Position numbers and translations under genes: made by a program. Below, piece by piece: positions 1-8,340 of a stretch of DNA of 64,000 nt. Under the pieces are notes generated by a model. It was not told the DNA's origin. It saw only the letters and a list, made by a program, of their open reading frames with translations, and did no database searches. Source of the DNA: Scatosoma sp045632265 (GTDB lineage Bacteria; Bacillota; Clostridia; Christensenellales; Borkfalkiaceae); assembly GCA_045632265.1 (NCBI GenBank), contig JAZQWG010000003.1, positions 1 through 64,000 of the forward strand, written 5' to 3'. Every line of letters starts with the position of its first letter. Within the stretch, counting starts at the first letter, position 1.

Positions 1-127
1 TAACGGAAATTACTTATTTGCTTGTTTGTCACAAATTTATTTCTCATTTCTTTCTTATTCTGTTTTTAATCTTCTTTTGCCCGAACAATTCAGTTCGGTA
101 CTGCCTCTTTTTGGCGACAGCTTGTAT

Positions 128-157
128 ATCATACCACAACCGCTTTCTTATTGTCAA
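128..157 (-). promoter_or_regulatory. Downstream copy of two tandem sigma-A promoters reading out of the window's left edge
   Basis: Read on the minus strand there is a TTGACA -35 box (152-157), an 18-base spacer and a TATGAT -10 box (128-133). The start region just after the -10 repeats the AAGCTGTCG seen after the upstream promoter. The transcript would leave the window; no gene is visible in positions 1-127. Strong tandem promoters of this kind often drive stable-RNA operons, but the target lies outside the window. Confidence 0.65.
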
Positions 158-243
158 GCATTTTTCAACACTTTTTTAAGATTTTTTAGAAATTTTTTTC
201 TAAATTTTTTGTGGTTTTTCGCTCGCCACTCGACAGCTTGCTT

Positions 244-272
244 ATCTTACCACTTTATTTTTCTATTGTCAA
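244..272 (-). promoter_or_regulatory. Upstream copy of the tandem left-edge promoters
   Basis: TTGACA (267-272), 17-base spacer, TAAGAT (244-249) on the minus strand, followed by AAGCTGTCG like the copy about 115 bases downstream. A/T-rich tracts precede both -35 boxes, as in UP elements. The promoters sit between the end of ileS and the left edge, and no coding region is visible in 1-332. Confidence 0.6.
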
Positions 273-332
273 CTGTTTTTTATACCTTTTTGATAAAATT
301 TTTGAGAATTTTTCAAAATCTTTCAAAAGGGC

Positions 333-3300
333 TTATTTTTCGACTTTGACAAGCGTTAAAGTGATTTTTTCACCGTTGATATCCACTTCTTTCGTATAGC
401 CCACCGCTTCGCCTTCGCTTACCGAAACAGCCAAAACGTCTTCCGCAAACTTACCGCTTGCCAAAACCGTTTGTACTTTTCCTTCCGCTATATAATATAT
501 GGAAATTCTATCGGTGATTTGGAAATCCGCTTCCTTTCTCATCGTTTGAACTTTGGAAACGATTTCTCTTTCAATACCTTCCAAAATCAATTCTTCCGTG
601 AGAGCCGTATTGAGAGCAACCGTCACGCCCTTATCGCTTGCCGAGATGAAGCCTGCTTTGCTTTCGGTGAAGATTTGCAAATCGTCTTCCGTCAACACAA
701 CTTCGCTATCGTTAGGCAGCGTGAACGTACCACCACCGCGAACGGCATCTACCACTTCTTTCGCGTTGCAGTTTGCAAGGAAGCCGGAAATTGCGCCGAG
801 CTTTTTACCATACTTAGGACCAAGCGTTTTAAGTTGGGGTTTGAGTTTATACGAAATAAATTCGCTTGCGTCTTCCGCTGACTTATACGCCTTGATATTC
901 AATTCGTCCAAAGCAATCGCTTTCAAGCCTTCGTCGAGTTCGTCCGCACGAGCGGTGACGACGTACATTTCCGAAAGCGGTTGACGGTTTTTCACGTTGC
1001 CCGTGTTTCTTGCCGCTCTACCGAGGTTTACAATATCGAGAACGGTGTCCATGCCCTTTTCCAAATGTTCGTCAACAAAGGACGTATCGCAAACGGGGAA
1101 ATCGCAAAGGTGTACCGACTTGGGCGCATCCTTGAAGAAATTGGGCACAAGGTTAAGATACATTTCTTCCGCAATGAACGGCGTATAGGGTGCGGTGAGT
1201 TTTGCAAACGTCACGAGCACGTGCCAAAGCACCGTGTATGCCGCCGCCTTATCTTCCGTCATTTCGCTGCCCCAGTATCTATCTCTACCACGGCGAACGT
1301 ACCAGTTGGAAAGGATATCCGAGAAGTCTTGTAACGCGCGCGCGCTATCCGTAATATTATATACAGCCAAGTTTTTATCCACTACGTCAACGAGCGTATT
1401 GAGCTTGGACAAAATCCATTTATCCATAAGCGAAAGTTTGCACTTGCTCAAATCGTAATCAGCGGGATTGTAGTTGTCGATATCCGCATACAAGCAGAAG
1501 AACGCATAGGTGTTCCAAAGCGTACCCATGTACTTTCTTTGCGCTTCGCTTACTGCTTCGGGATAGAATCTCGAAGGAAGCCAAGGAGCGGACGAAGTGT
1601 AGAAATACCAACGAACTGCATCAGCGCCTTGTTTATCGAGTACCGACCAAGGGTCAACGACGTTGCCCTTATGCTTACTCATCTTCACGCCGTTTTTGTC
1701 GTTGACGTGGCCGAGTACGATACAGTTTCTAAACGGTGCTTTATCAAAGAGCAACGTGGAAATTACGAGCAAGGTATAGAACCAACCACGCGTTTGGTCA
1801 ACGGCTTCCGAAATGAAATCCGCCGGGAAAGTTTGATGGAACAATTCCTTGTTTTCAAACGGGTAATGATATTGTGCGAAAGGCATCGAACCGGAGTCAA
1901 ACCAGCAATCGATAACTTCGGGCGTACGTTTCATTGCGCCGCCGCACTTTTGGCACTTGCAAGTCAAATCGTCAAGGTAAGGACGGTGCAATTCGATATT
2001 TTTATCCGCGCCGCACTTTTCAACGAGTTCTTCTCTCGAGCCGATAACTTCGATTTCGCCGCAATCAGGACAAACCCAAACGGGCAAAGGCGTACCCCAG
2101 TATCTATCTCTCGACAAGCCCCAGTCGATTACGTTTTCAAGGAAGTTGCCCATACGGCCTTCCTTAATCGTGTCGGGCATCCAGTTTACCGAACGGTTAG
2201 CCGCAATCAATCTATCCTTAATCGCCGTAACCTTGATAAACCAGCTGGAGCGAGCGTAATAGATAAGCGGCGTATCGCAACGCCAGCAGAAAGGATAGCT
2301 GTGCGTGATTTCAAGCGGTTTCAAAAGCAAACCACGGTTTTTCAAATCCTTAATAACGAGCGGATCAGCTGCTTGCGCACCAACACCCGTGAGTTCTCCA
2401 CAACCCTTCGGGAATTTACCTTCTTCGTTGATAAGTTGAACAACGGGCAAACCGTACTTTCTACCTACCTTATAGTCGTCTTCACCAAACGCAGGAGCGA
2501 TGTGTACAACACCCGTACCATCGGAAAGGGTGACGTACGTATCACACGTCACGTAATACGCCTTTTCACGGAAAGCAAAAATTTCCTTACCGAAAGGATA
2601 CAACGGCTCGTATGCGGTAAATTCGTAATCAATACCCTTCTTCGTGGAGAGAATATCGTAGCCTTCTTCGCCGAGCACCGATCTCAAAAGCCCTTCCGCA
2701 AGCACGTATCTTTCGCCGCTTTCTTGCATTTGAACTTCTACGTAATCGTAATCGGGGTGCATACAAAGCGCGACGTTAGAGGGAAGCGTCCAAGGCGTGG
2801 TCGTCCAAGCGAGAATATATTTATTTTCTTCGCCAACAACCTTGAATTTTACAAACGCCGTCGTTTGCTTAACGTCTTTATAGCCTTGTGCTACTTCGTG
2901 AGAAGAAAGCGCCGTTCCGCAACGGGGGCAATAGGGCACGATTTTATGTCCTTTGTACAAAAGCCCCTTCTTGTGGATTTCTTTCAAAGCCCACCATTCC
3001 GATTCGATATAGTTGTCGTGATAGGTGACGTAAGGGTTGTCCATATCGCACCAGTAGCCCACTCTATCCGACATCTTCTTCCATTCGTTAGAATATTGCC
3101 AAACGGATTGTTTGCATTCCTTAATGAAAGGTTCGATACCGTAGCTTTCAATGCCCGTTTTGCTTTCCAAACCGAGTTTTTTCTCTACTTCAAGTTCTAC
3201 GGGAAGACCGTGCGTATCCCAACCCGCTTTTCTCAAAACGTGGTTGCCTTTCATCGTCTTATAACGGGGCACGATGTCCTTCATAACGCGCGTCAAAATG

Positions 3301-3479
3301 TGGCCGATATGCGGCTTACCATTTGCCGTGGGAGGGCCGTCGTAGAAGGAAAATTCTTCGCCGCCTTCCGTTTGCATCATGCTTTCTTCAAACACTTTGT
3401 TTTCATTCCAGTAATCGACGATAGCTTTTTCTCTTTCGACGAAATTAAGGGATGTGTCCACTTTCTTATACATAGACAT
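333..3479 (-). CDS. ileS: Isoleucyl-tRNA synthetase, archaeal/eukaryote-like (type 2)
   Basis: This cytosolic enzyme charges tRNA-Ile with isoleucine. The 1048-residue protein has the class I HIGH motif as HIGH in a GKPHIGHILTRV context near residue 57, and the second ATP-binding motif as KMSKH in place of KMSKS. The length and the form of these motifs fit the type 2 (eukaryote-like) IleRS family, which is known for low sensitivity to mupirocin; that property is inferred here, not seen. A Cys-x2-Cys pair near residue 185 (YCPRCG) and others mark the zinc-binding editing and catalytic insertions. AAGGAG lies 8 bases before the ATG. The gene is preceded by a T-box leader, so its expression should rise when uncharged tRNA-Ile accumulates. 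Confidence 0.97.
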   Translation of the reverse strand: MSMYKKVDTSLNFVEREKAIVDYWNENKVFEESMMQTEGGEEFSFYDGPPTANGKPHIGHILTRVMKDIVPRYKTMKGNHVLRKAGWDTHGLPVELEVEKKLGLESKTGIESYGIEPFIKECKQSVWQYSNEWKKMSDRVGYWCDMDNPYVTYHDNYIESEWWALKEIHKKGLLYKGHKIVPYCPRCGTALSSHEVAQGYKDVKQTTAFVKFKVVGEENKYILAWTTTPWTLPSNVALCMHPDYDYVEVQMQESGERYVLAEGLLRSVLGEEGYDILSTKKGIDYEFTAYEPLYPFGKEIFAFREKAYYVTCDTYVTLSDGTGVVHIAPAFGEDDYKVGRKYGLPVVQLINEEGKFPKGCGELTGVGAQAADPLVIKDLKNRGLLLKPLEITHSYPFCWRCDTPLIYYARSSWFIKVTAIKDRLIAANRSVNWMPDTIKEGRMGNFLENVIDWGLSRDRYWGTPLPVWVCPDCGEIEVIGSREELVEKCGADKNIELHRPYLDDLTCKCQKCGGAMKRTPEVIDCWFDSGSMPFAQYHYPFENKELFHQTFPADFISEAVDQTRGWFYTLLVISTLLFDKAPFRNCIVLGHVNDKNGVKMSKHKGNVVDPWSVLDKQGADAVRWYFYTSSAPWLPSRFYPEAVSEAQRKYMGTLWNTYAFFCLYADIDNYNPADYDLSKCKLSLMDKWILSKLNTLVDVVDKNLAVYNITDSARALQDFSDILSNWYVRRGRDRYWGSEMTEDKAAAYTVLWHVLVTFAKLTAPYTPFIAEEMYLNLVPNFFKDAPKSVHLCDFPVCDTSFVDEHLEKGMDTVLDIVNLGRAARNTGNVKNRQPLSEMYVVTARADELDEGLKAIALDELNIKAYKSAEDASEFISYKLKPQLKTLGPKYGKKLGAISGFLANCNAKEVVDAVRGGGTFTLPNDSEVVLTEDDLQIFTESKAGFISASDKGVTVALNTALTEELILEGIEREIVSKVQTMRKEADFQITDRISIYYIAEGKVQTVLASGKFAEDVLAVSVSEGEAVGYTKEVDINGEKITLTLVKVEK

Positions 3480-3499
3480 AGTATTTTCTCCTTTTGCAA

Positions 3500-3772
3500 A
3501 GGTTTTTTATGAAATAAAATAAATAAAGCCGTAGCGTCTTGGAAAAACACTACGGCCTTTTTAACCACCAAAACAAACAATCATTTGCCACACGGGATAA
3601 CGGTGTGTGAAACCGTATTAAGCTACTATCCAAAAATAGAGTTCGCCTAATCAGCTGACGGGGTGATATTTTTTGCGCGCGTCTTCTTCCTTTCACCAAA
3701 ACGGAATTTCTCTGTGCGACGGGTTAGCAAAAACGGTTGTCCCCTTTTAACGCCTTCTCTAAATATTTAACT
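3500..3772 (-). promoter_or_regulatory. T-box leader of ileS (isoleucine)
   Basis: The leader between the ileS promoter and start codon has T-box hallmarks on the minus strand: an AGAGA motif around 3706, a GGTG-type distal loop around 3691, a putative specifier ATC followed by A (revcomp of 3664-3667), which matches isoleucine, and a TGGTGG T-box element (about 3566-3571) that can pair with the tRNA acceptor end. That element overlaps the antiterminator alternative to the hairpin at 3528-3556. The specifier was assigned by eye and fits the downstream gene. Uncharged tRNA-Ile should stabilise the antiterminator and allow read-through. Confidence 0.82.
3528..3556 (-). terminator. T-box-controlled terminator upstream of ileS
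   Basis: A 7-bp stem GCCGTAG/CTACGGC is followed on the minus strand by TTTATTTATTTT. It sits directly after the T-box sequence, so it is the regulated terminator of the ileS leader rather than the end of another gene. Confidence 0.82.
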
Positions 3773-3778
3773 GTCTTT

Positions 3779-3807
3779 ATTATATCGAATTATTTTCTAT
3801 TTGTAAA
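3779..3807 (-). promoter_or_regulatory. Promoter of the ileS T-box transcript
   Basis: Minus strand: TTTACA (3802-3807), 17-base spacer, TATAAT (3779-3784). The predicted start, near 3772, leaves a leader of roughly 290 bases that contains the T-box. Confidence 0.7.
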
Positions 3808-3814
3808 GCGATTT

Positions 3815-4516
3815 TTACTCGTTTATCAGCAAAACTTGCTTATTCGTTCCGTAGAAAATATCCTCCCTACCCGAAAGCTTTTTGCAAATTCTTTCAAACG
3901 TTTCCCATGCGATATATTCCGCATCCATTTCGTACGAATGTCCCCAAATATAAAGGAGCGCATTTTCGTCCGTTTCAAGCGCCAAAAATTTATCCACAAC
4001 TTCTTCAAAGTTGTCTTCGATATAGTACACGGACGGGTTAAAGCGGAGCAAGTTGTCTTGCTTCCCAAATCCATACGTAGACGTAATCGTTCTTGCATAC
4101 TTAACGCCCGTGTTTTCACGGATAATTTCCGCCACTCTGTCGTCGTTGTTTTGCCCGCCGCAAGGGTACGCCATGCCCACCACTTCGTATCCGCAAAGCT
4201 TGGACAAAGCCTTTCTATCTTCTTCTACTTCGTGGATAATTTCTTCCTTGGAAAGTTGCGTTAAGTGGGGGTGCGTGAGCGTATGTACGGCAATTTCGTG
4301 CCCATTGTAAATTTCCTTTACCTTTTCGGGCGCAATCTTGTCGTGGCGGATAGGCACGCCGTTTCTTTCCAGTTCCCCCGCTTTTCCAAGCAAGGCGGAG
4401 TTGAGATTGAACGTGCCTTTCAAGCCGTATTTGTTCAAAATTTCAATCAAGCGAATATCTTGTGTGACGCCGTCGTCGAAACTGAACGTAATTGCTTTTT
4501 TCTTATTATTCCACAT
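3815..4516 (-). CDS. Polysaccharide deacetylase (NodB-fold) family protein
   Basis: The 233-residue protein is essentially one NodB domain. Visible motifs are TFSFDDG (metal-binding and catalytic Asp14/Asp15), HTLTH (metal-binding His78 and His82) and AYPCGG (motif 3). Family members remove acetyl groups from chitin, peptidoglycan or other N-acetylated sugars. No signal peptide or membrane anchor is seen: the domain starts within ten residues of the ATG, so this copy is probably cytosolic and may act on a soluble sugar or precursor. It starts 6 bases after the aspS stop without a clear ribosome binding site, which suggests translational coupling. The substrate cannot be read from the sequence. 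Confidence 0.85.
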   Translation of the reverse strand: MWNNKKKAITFSFDDGVTQDIRLIEILNKYGLKGTFNLNSALLGKAGELERNGVPIRHDKIAPEKVKEIYNGHEIAVHTLTHPHLTQLSKEEIIHEVEEDRKALSKLCGYEVVGMAYPCGGQNNDDRVAEIIRENTGVKYARTITSTYGFGKQDNLLRFNPSVYYIEDNFEEVVDKFLALETDENALLYIWGHSYEMDAEYIAWETFERICKKLSGREDIFYGTNKQVLLINE

Positions 4517-4522
4517 GTTTTA

Positions 4523-5854
4523 TTACGGGGAAACGCGGTTGATATCACGGGGGAACATCGTCGCTTCACGAACGTTTTTCGCGCCAAGAAGGTGCATGGT
4601 AAGACGTTCCAAACCGATACCCAAACCACCGTGGGGAGGCGCACCGTATTTGTGGAGCATCAAGTAGGTTGCAAATTCTTCGGGGTTCATGCCGAGTTTT
4701 TCCATCTTTGCAACTTGTTCGTGGTAATCGTGCACACGTTGACCGCCCGACGTGATTTCCAAACCTCTAAACAACAAGTCGAAGGAAAGGGTGTATTCGG
4801 GATCTTCGGGATCGTCCATCGTATAGAAAGGACGCTTCTTGGAAGGATAGTGCGTGATGAAAATGAAATCAGAATTGAATTGCTTCTTTGCGTACTTGCC
4901 AAGAAGTTGTTCTTCTTCGGGATCGAAGTCCTTCATGTCGGTGGGTTGATACTTGAACTTCTTCATGATAATCTCTTTCGCTTCCATAAATTTAAGCGTA
5001 GGGATTTCCGTAATTTCAGGCACTTCGATGTGCAACAAGTCCACTTCGTTTTTGTATTCCGTCTTAAGCAAGTTCATGATATACTTAAGCGCACCCGTTT
5101 CCATGTTCATAATGTCTTCAAAGCTGTCGATGAAGCCCATTTCAAAGTCCATGGAAATATATTCGTTCAAGTGACGGCTCGTATCGTGGTGTTCCGCACG
5201 GAATACGGGAGCGATTTCAAATACTCGTTCATACACAGCAACGAGCGCTTGTTTGTAGAGCTGGGGCGATTGCGCAAGGTAAACTTGCTTACCAAAGTAG
5301 TCGAGTTTGAATACGTTCGTACCACCTTCAGCGCCTGCAAAGTTGATTTTCGGAGAGCGAATTTCCGTGAAGCCTTGCTTGCTCAAAAACTCTCTAAACC
5401 CACGGGCAATCCCTTCTTGCAATTTGAAAATTGCACGTTCTTTAGGGTTTCTCATCGTCACGGGACGATAATCAAGGTTGGTGGACAAATCGCAGTTTAC
5501 TTGCTTTTTCGTGATAACCACGGGCGGGATTTCCGCGGGGTGGGATAAAAGTTCGATGTTGTGGATTTGCACTTCATAACGTTTGCTGCCGTCTTTTTGT
5601 ACACCCGCAACGATTTTACCCGTAATTTTCGCTGCACATTCTTCCTTTACGTCTTCGCTCATGCGATAGGACGAAAATTCTTCCGCATACACGCATTGAA
5701 TCGTTTCTCTTGCCGTACGCAAGATGACAAACGCAAAATCGGACATCATACGGATGTTGTGAATCGTACCCTTAATGGTGACGATTTGGTTTTCGTATTT
5801 CTCAAAATCCGCATACGATACGGTGTTGTTGATAATTTCGCCCGTAATAGCCAT
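4523..5854 (-). CDS. aspS: Aspartyl-tRNA synthetase, archaeal type (possibly non-discriminating)
   Basis: At 443 residues this is much shorter than the usual bacterial AspRS (about 590) because it lacks the GAD insertion. It has an OB-fold anticodon-binding domain (about 1-105) and a class II core with FRAEHHDTSRHLNE (motif 2) and a GLGIGLERL motif 3. The AEGGTNVF, YLAQSPQLYKQ and DFEMGF stretches identify the archaeal-type AspRS found in many Clostridia instead of AsnRS. Such enzymes can be non-discriminating and charge both tRNA-Asp and tRNA-Asn, the latter then needing GatCAB; no gat gene lies in this window, so that point is inferred. AGAGGT lies 10 bases upstream of the ATG. The deacetylase follows in the same transcript. 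Confidence 0.93.
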   Translation of the reverse strand: MAITGEIINNTVSYADFEKYENQIVTIKGTIHNIRMMSDFAFVILRTARETIQCVYAEEFSSYRMSEDVKEECAAKITGKIVAGVQKDGSKRYEVQIHNIELLSHPAEIPPVVITKKQVNCDLSTNLDYRPVTMRNPKERAIFKLQEGIARGFREFLSKQGFTEIRSPKINFAGAEGGTNVFKLDYFGKQVYLAQSPQLYKQALVAVYERVFEIAPVFRAEHHDTSRHLNEYISMDFEMGFIDSFEDIMNMETGALKYIMNLLKTEYKNEVDLLHIEVPEITEIPTLKFMEAKEIIMKKFKYQPTDMKDFDPEEEQLLGKYAKKQFNSDFIFITHYPSKKRPFYTMDDPEDPEYTLSFDLLFRGLEITSGGQRVHDYHEQVAKMEKLGMNPEEFATYLMLHKYGAPPHGGLGIGLERLTMHLLGAKNVREATMFPRDINRVSP

Positions 5855-5904
5855 AAAATTTACCTCTTTAGAAAAAATTTCTTATCTATTCTATTTTAAT
5901 ACGA

Positions 5905-5933
5905 TTGACAAAAAAAATCAAGAAATTTATAAT
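5905..5933 (+). promoter_or_regulatory. Promoter of the pyridoxamine kinase gene
   Basis: Consensus TTGACA (5905-5910), 17-base spacer, TATAAT (5928-5933). A second TATAAT-like sequence follows about ten bases later. The aspS promoter must lie in the same short divergent region, but only a weak match is visible there. Confidence 0.75.
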
Positions 5934-5980
5934 AGATTATAATAGATTTCTTAAATTTTTATAAGGAAGGAGCGTGTTTT

Positions 5981-6793
5981 ATGCGCGTACTTGCCATCAA
6001 CGACATATCTTGCGTAGGGAAATGTTCTTTAACCGTATCCCTGCCCGTCATCTCCGCTTGCGGAATTACTTGCGACGTGTTGCCCACGGCGCTTTTATCC
6101 ACGCACACGGGCGGCTTTGACGGATATACTTTTTTAGATTTGACGGGCGAGTTTTCGGGCATTTTAGGGCAATGGAAATCGCTTGGTTTGCGTTTTGATT
6201 GCATTTACAGCGGCTATCTTGGCAGCGTAGCGCAAATTGATTTGGTGGCGAAAATCAAGGACGAATTTTTAACGGAAAACGGGATTTTCGTCGTTGACCC
6301 CGTCATGGGCGACGGCGGAAAATTGTACAAGGGCTTCAACGAAGAATACGTAGAAAAAATGCGTGAACTTTGCAAACAAGCACACTTTATTTTGCCCAAC
6401 CTTACCGAAGCTTGTTATCTCGCCGCCCTACCCTATCCCACGACGAATATCAGCCAGCTTCTTGAAAAATTGTCGCAAGTTTGCCCCCGCCCTATCGTCA
6501 CGGGCGTGCTTGAAGAAAGCGAAATTTCCGTGTGCTACTTGACGGAAAATGGCGAAGAAAAACGTTATTCTTCCCAAAACGTAGAAGGATTTTTCCACGG
6601 CGCGGGCGACGTATTTTCCTCCGCTTTCGTAGGCGCAATGATGAAGGGAAAAACGGAAGAAAACGCCATTAAACTTGCCGCCGATTTCACAACGGCATCA
6701 ATAAGACGAAGCGCAAAAGAAGTGGAAGATAAACGCTTTGGCTTGAATTTTGAAGAAGAAATTTTTGAATTTTTGAAAAATTTGAACGGCTAG
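5981..6793 (+). CDS. pdxY: Pyridoxamine/pyridoxal kinase
   Basis: The 270-residue PfkB/ribokinase-fold enzyme phosphorylates a B6 vitamer to make or salvage pyridoxal phosphate. It begins with the typical INDISCVGKCSL segment, has the vitamer-contact region PTALLSTHTGGF (about 37-48), VDPVMGD in the middle, and the catalytic GAGD loop (about 208-211, FHGAGDVF). The length matches the family. AAGGAGCG precedes the ATG by 7 bases. The gene stands alone on the plus strand behind a consensus promoter and ends just before the 6S RNA promoter. Which vitamer is preferred cannot be told from sequence. Confidence 0.9.
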   Translation: MRVLAINDISCVGKCSLTVSLPVISACGITCDVLPTALLSTHTGGFDGYTFLDLTGEFSGILGQWKSLGLRFDCIYSGYLGSVAQIDLVAKIKDEFLTENGIFVVDPVMGDGGKLYKGFNEEYVEKMRELCKQAHFILPNLTEACYLAALPYPTTNISQLLEKLSQVCPRPIVTGVLEESEISVCYLTENGEEKRYSSQNVEGFFHGAGDVFSSAFVGAMMKGKTEENAIKLAADFTTASIRRSAKEVEDKRFGLNFEEEIFEFLKNLNG

Positions 6794-6811
6794 CTTTTTG
6801 CCTTTCAACGA

Positions 6812-6840
6812 TTGACAAAGCATAGCAAAATAAATATAAT
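6812..6840 (+). promoter_or_regulatory. Consensus promoter of the 6S RNA gene
   Basis: Perfect TTGACA (6812-6817), 17-base spacer and perfect TATAAT (6835-6840). No credible ORF follows, so it drives a non-coding transcript. Confidence 0.8.
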
Positions 6841-6846
6841 AGAAAT

Positions 6847-7078
6847 ACGGTCTGCGGTGTTCGGAGTTTGACATAAAACGGAACCCACGATGATTAAAAG
6901 GGAGCATGTTATTCGTTGCGATAGACAAGGTCTGTTTTACGGAAAGTTCGAAGCGCAAAGATGCGGCACCCACCTGCGAGAAGCGGGTTCATCTTTTTGT
7001 CAAGCTGCGGCACAGGCGGATTGTTAATTTGTTTTCACAAAACCGATCCCCCTTCGCTCTCGCGAAGGGTTTTATTTG
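6847..7078 (+). ncRNA. ssrS: 6S RNA (RNA polymerase-binding regulatory RNA)
   Basis: A roughly 230-nt transcript is bounded by a perfect promoter and an intrinsic terminator and contains no convincing ORF. Its segments resemble the 6S family: TGCGGTGTTCGG near the 5' end, GGAACCC followed by AAAAGGGA, then GCACCCACCTGC and GCGGGTTCA in the 3' half, and partly complementary terminal sequences that would form the closing stem around a large central bubble. 6S RNA mimics an open promoter and sequesters the housekeeping holoenzyme in stationary phase. The call rests on remembered family consensus and was not tested with a covariance model. Confidence 0.72.
7050..7075 (+). terminator. Intrinsic terminator of the 6S RNA
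   Basis: An 8-bp stem CCCTTCGC/GCGAAGGG with a TCTC loop is followed by TTTTATTTG. Confidence 0.85.
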
Positions 7079-7118
7079 TCTTTTTTTGATAATTTTCGCT
7101 TTTTAACGCTCCATTTGC

Positions 7119-7147
7119 TTGCAAACGCAAGCCGTATGTGATAGAAT
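7119..7147 (+). promoter_or_regulatory. Probable promoter of the YwaF-like gene
   Basis: TTGCAA (7119-7124), 17-base spacer, TAGAAT (7142-7147), with the gene's start codon 68 bases downstream. Confidence 0.5.
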
Positions 7148-7214
7148 GGTGATGAAAAAGTGATACAGCTTTTTTGGAAAAATATTATTGCAATACCATA
7201 AGGAGATTAAAAAA

Positions 7215-8234
7215 ATGGTCATTGAAATGTTCAACGCCTGGTATTTTTTATGGCTTGGCGCTTGTGCGGGCTTAACGGTCGGCTTGTATTTCGCCTTGCG
7301 CAAAGCAAGTCCGCGCGTACAAAAATTAGTATTTTTTTCAATTTTGGCTTTTGGGTTTTTGCTTCACTTCTTAAAAGCGTATATCCCGCCCTATTCGGTA
7401 GACGAAGCTAGAAAACTTCGCGACTCGTGGTTCGTTAACATTTGCGGCGCGAATATCGCACTTTTCCCCTTCTTCATTTGGGCAAAAAACAAGCACATTA
7501 AAGATTATATGTTCTACGTGGGCGTATTGAGTGGTTTGATTGCATTGTTCTACCCGCAAGAACCGCTTGCAAAATCCAACCAAATGGGCGAATTTTGGGA
7601 TATTGTAAGATTCTATTATCACCATTGGCAACTTATTGCAGTTCCCCTTCTTATGGTGCTTTTGCGCTTACATACCTTATCGTATAGAAGAATTTTGAGC
7701 GCACCTATCGGCATTTTGCTTTTGATGTTGTTCATTATCTTAAACCAATTTTTCCAAGCGGAACTCGGCTTTATTCCCATCAGAGGCGCGCAAGGCTTCG
7801 ACCACGTTATGGGTACTGATTATTGGGAAGCATTCTACGACGTTAACTGGAAAAACACGTCCTATATTTACGGACCTGACCTTCCTGACGCTATCGGTAA
7901 AGTATTCTCTATCTTCTGCCCTAAATTCTTCAAGGTAATCCCCGTAGGACCGTATGCAGGTCAAGAAAAATATTGGCCTTGGTTCTGGATGATTTTCCCC
8001 GTATTTATCCTTTTGACCCCGTTGGCGTTCGGTCTTTGCATGATTTTCGATCACAAGAATTTTGCACAAGACATGAAGAAAGTTCCTGCAAAATGGCGTA
8101 ACCTTATCGCAAAAATCAAGTCTTGGAAAGGCAAGAAAAACGTGGAAACGGTTGAATGCGAAAACGTAGAAGCTTGCGAAGTTTGCGTAGCAGATGATAC
8201 GAGCGAAAACACCAATAACGAAACGCAAAACTAA
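7215..8234 (+). CDS. YwaF/TMEM164-like integral membrane protein
   Basis: This 339-residue protein has about seven hydrophobic segments and a charged cytoplasmic tail (about 280-339) rich in Cys, Glu and Asn. The pattern of a conserved CGANIALFPFF segment followed by a helix with GVLSGLIALFYP resembles the YwaF/TIGR02206 family, whose function is not established in bacteria. A related domain is fused to the ABC ATPase encoded at 32336-34564. I chose the ATG at 7215 because AGGAG lies 9 bases before it; an in-frame ATG at 7188 has no ribosome binding site. The gene is monocistronic, with a strong terminator downstream. Confidence 0.7.
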   Translation: MVIEMFNAWYFLWLGACAGLTVGLYFALRKASPRVQKLVFFSILAFGFLLHFLKAYIPPYSVDEARKLRDSWFVNICGANIALFPFFIWAKNKHIKDYMFYVGVLSGLIALFYPQEPLAKSNQMGEFWDIVRFYYHHWQLIAVPLLMVLLRLHTLSYRRILSAPIGILLLMLFIILNQFFQAELGFIPIRGAQGFDHVMGTDYWEAFYDVNWKNTSYIYGPDLPDAIGKVFSIFCPKFFKVIPVGPYAGQEKYWPWFWMIFPVFILLTPLAFGLCMIFDHKNFAQDMKKVPAKWRNLIAKIKSWKGKKNVETVECENVEACEVCVADDTSENTNNETQN

Positions 8235-8244
8235 ATAAAACGCA

Positions 8245-8276
8245 TTTCCCCGCCCAAATTTGGGCGGGGAATTTTT
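8245..8276 (+). terminator. Terminator after the YwaF-like gene
   Basis: A long GC stem (TTCCCCGCCCA paired with TGGGCGGGGAA) is followed by TTTTTC. Confidence 0.9.
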
Positions 8277-8288
8277 CACAAACAAAAA

Positions 8289-8318
8289 CCGTTGCAACGA
8301 ACAAATCGAACGCAACGG
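8289..8318 (-). terminator. Terminator of proS, probably bidirectional
   Basis: The stem CCGTTGC/GCAACGG carries T-runs on both sides, TTTTTGTT for minus-strand transcription and TTTTTTATT for plus-strand transcription. It lies between the convergent YwaF-like gene and proS. Confidence 0.75.
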
Positions 8319-8340
8319 CTTTTTTATTTCTTTAATTATA

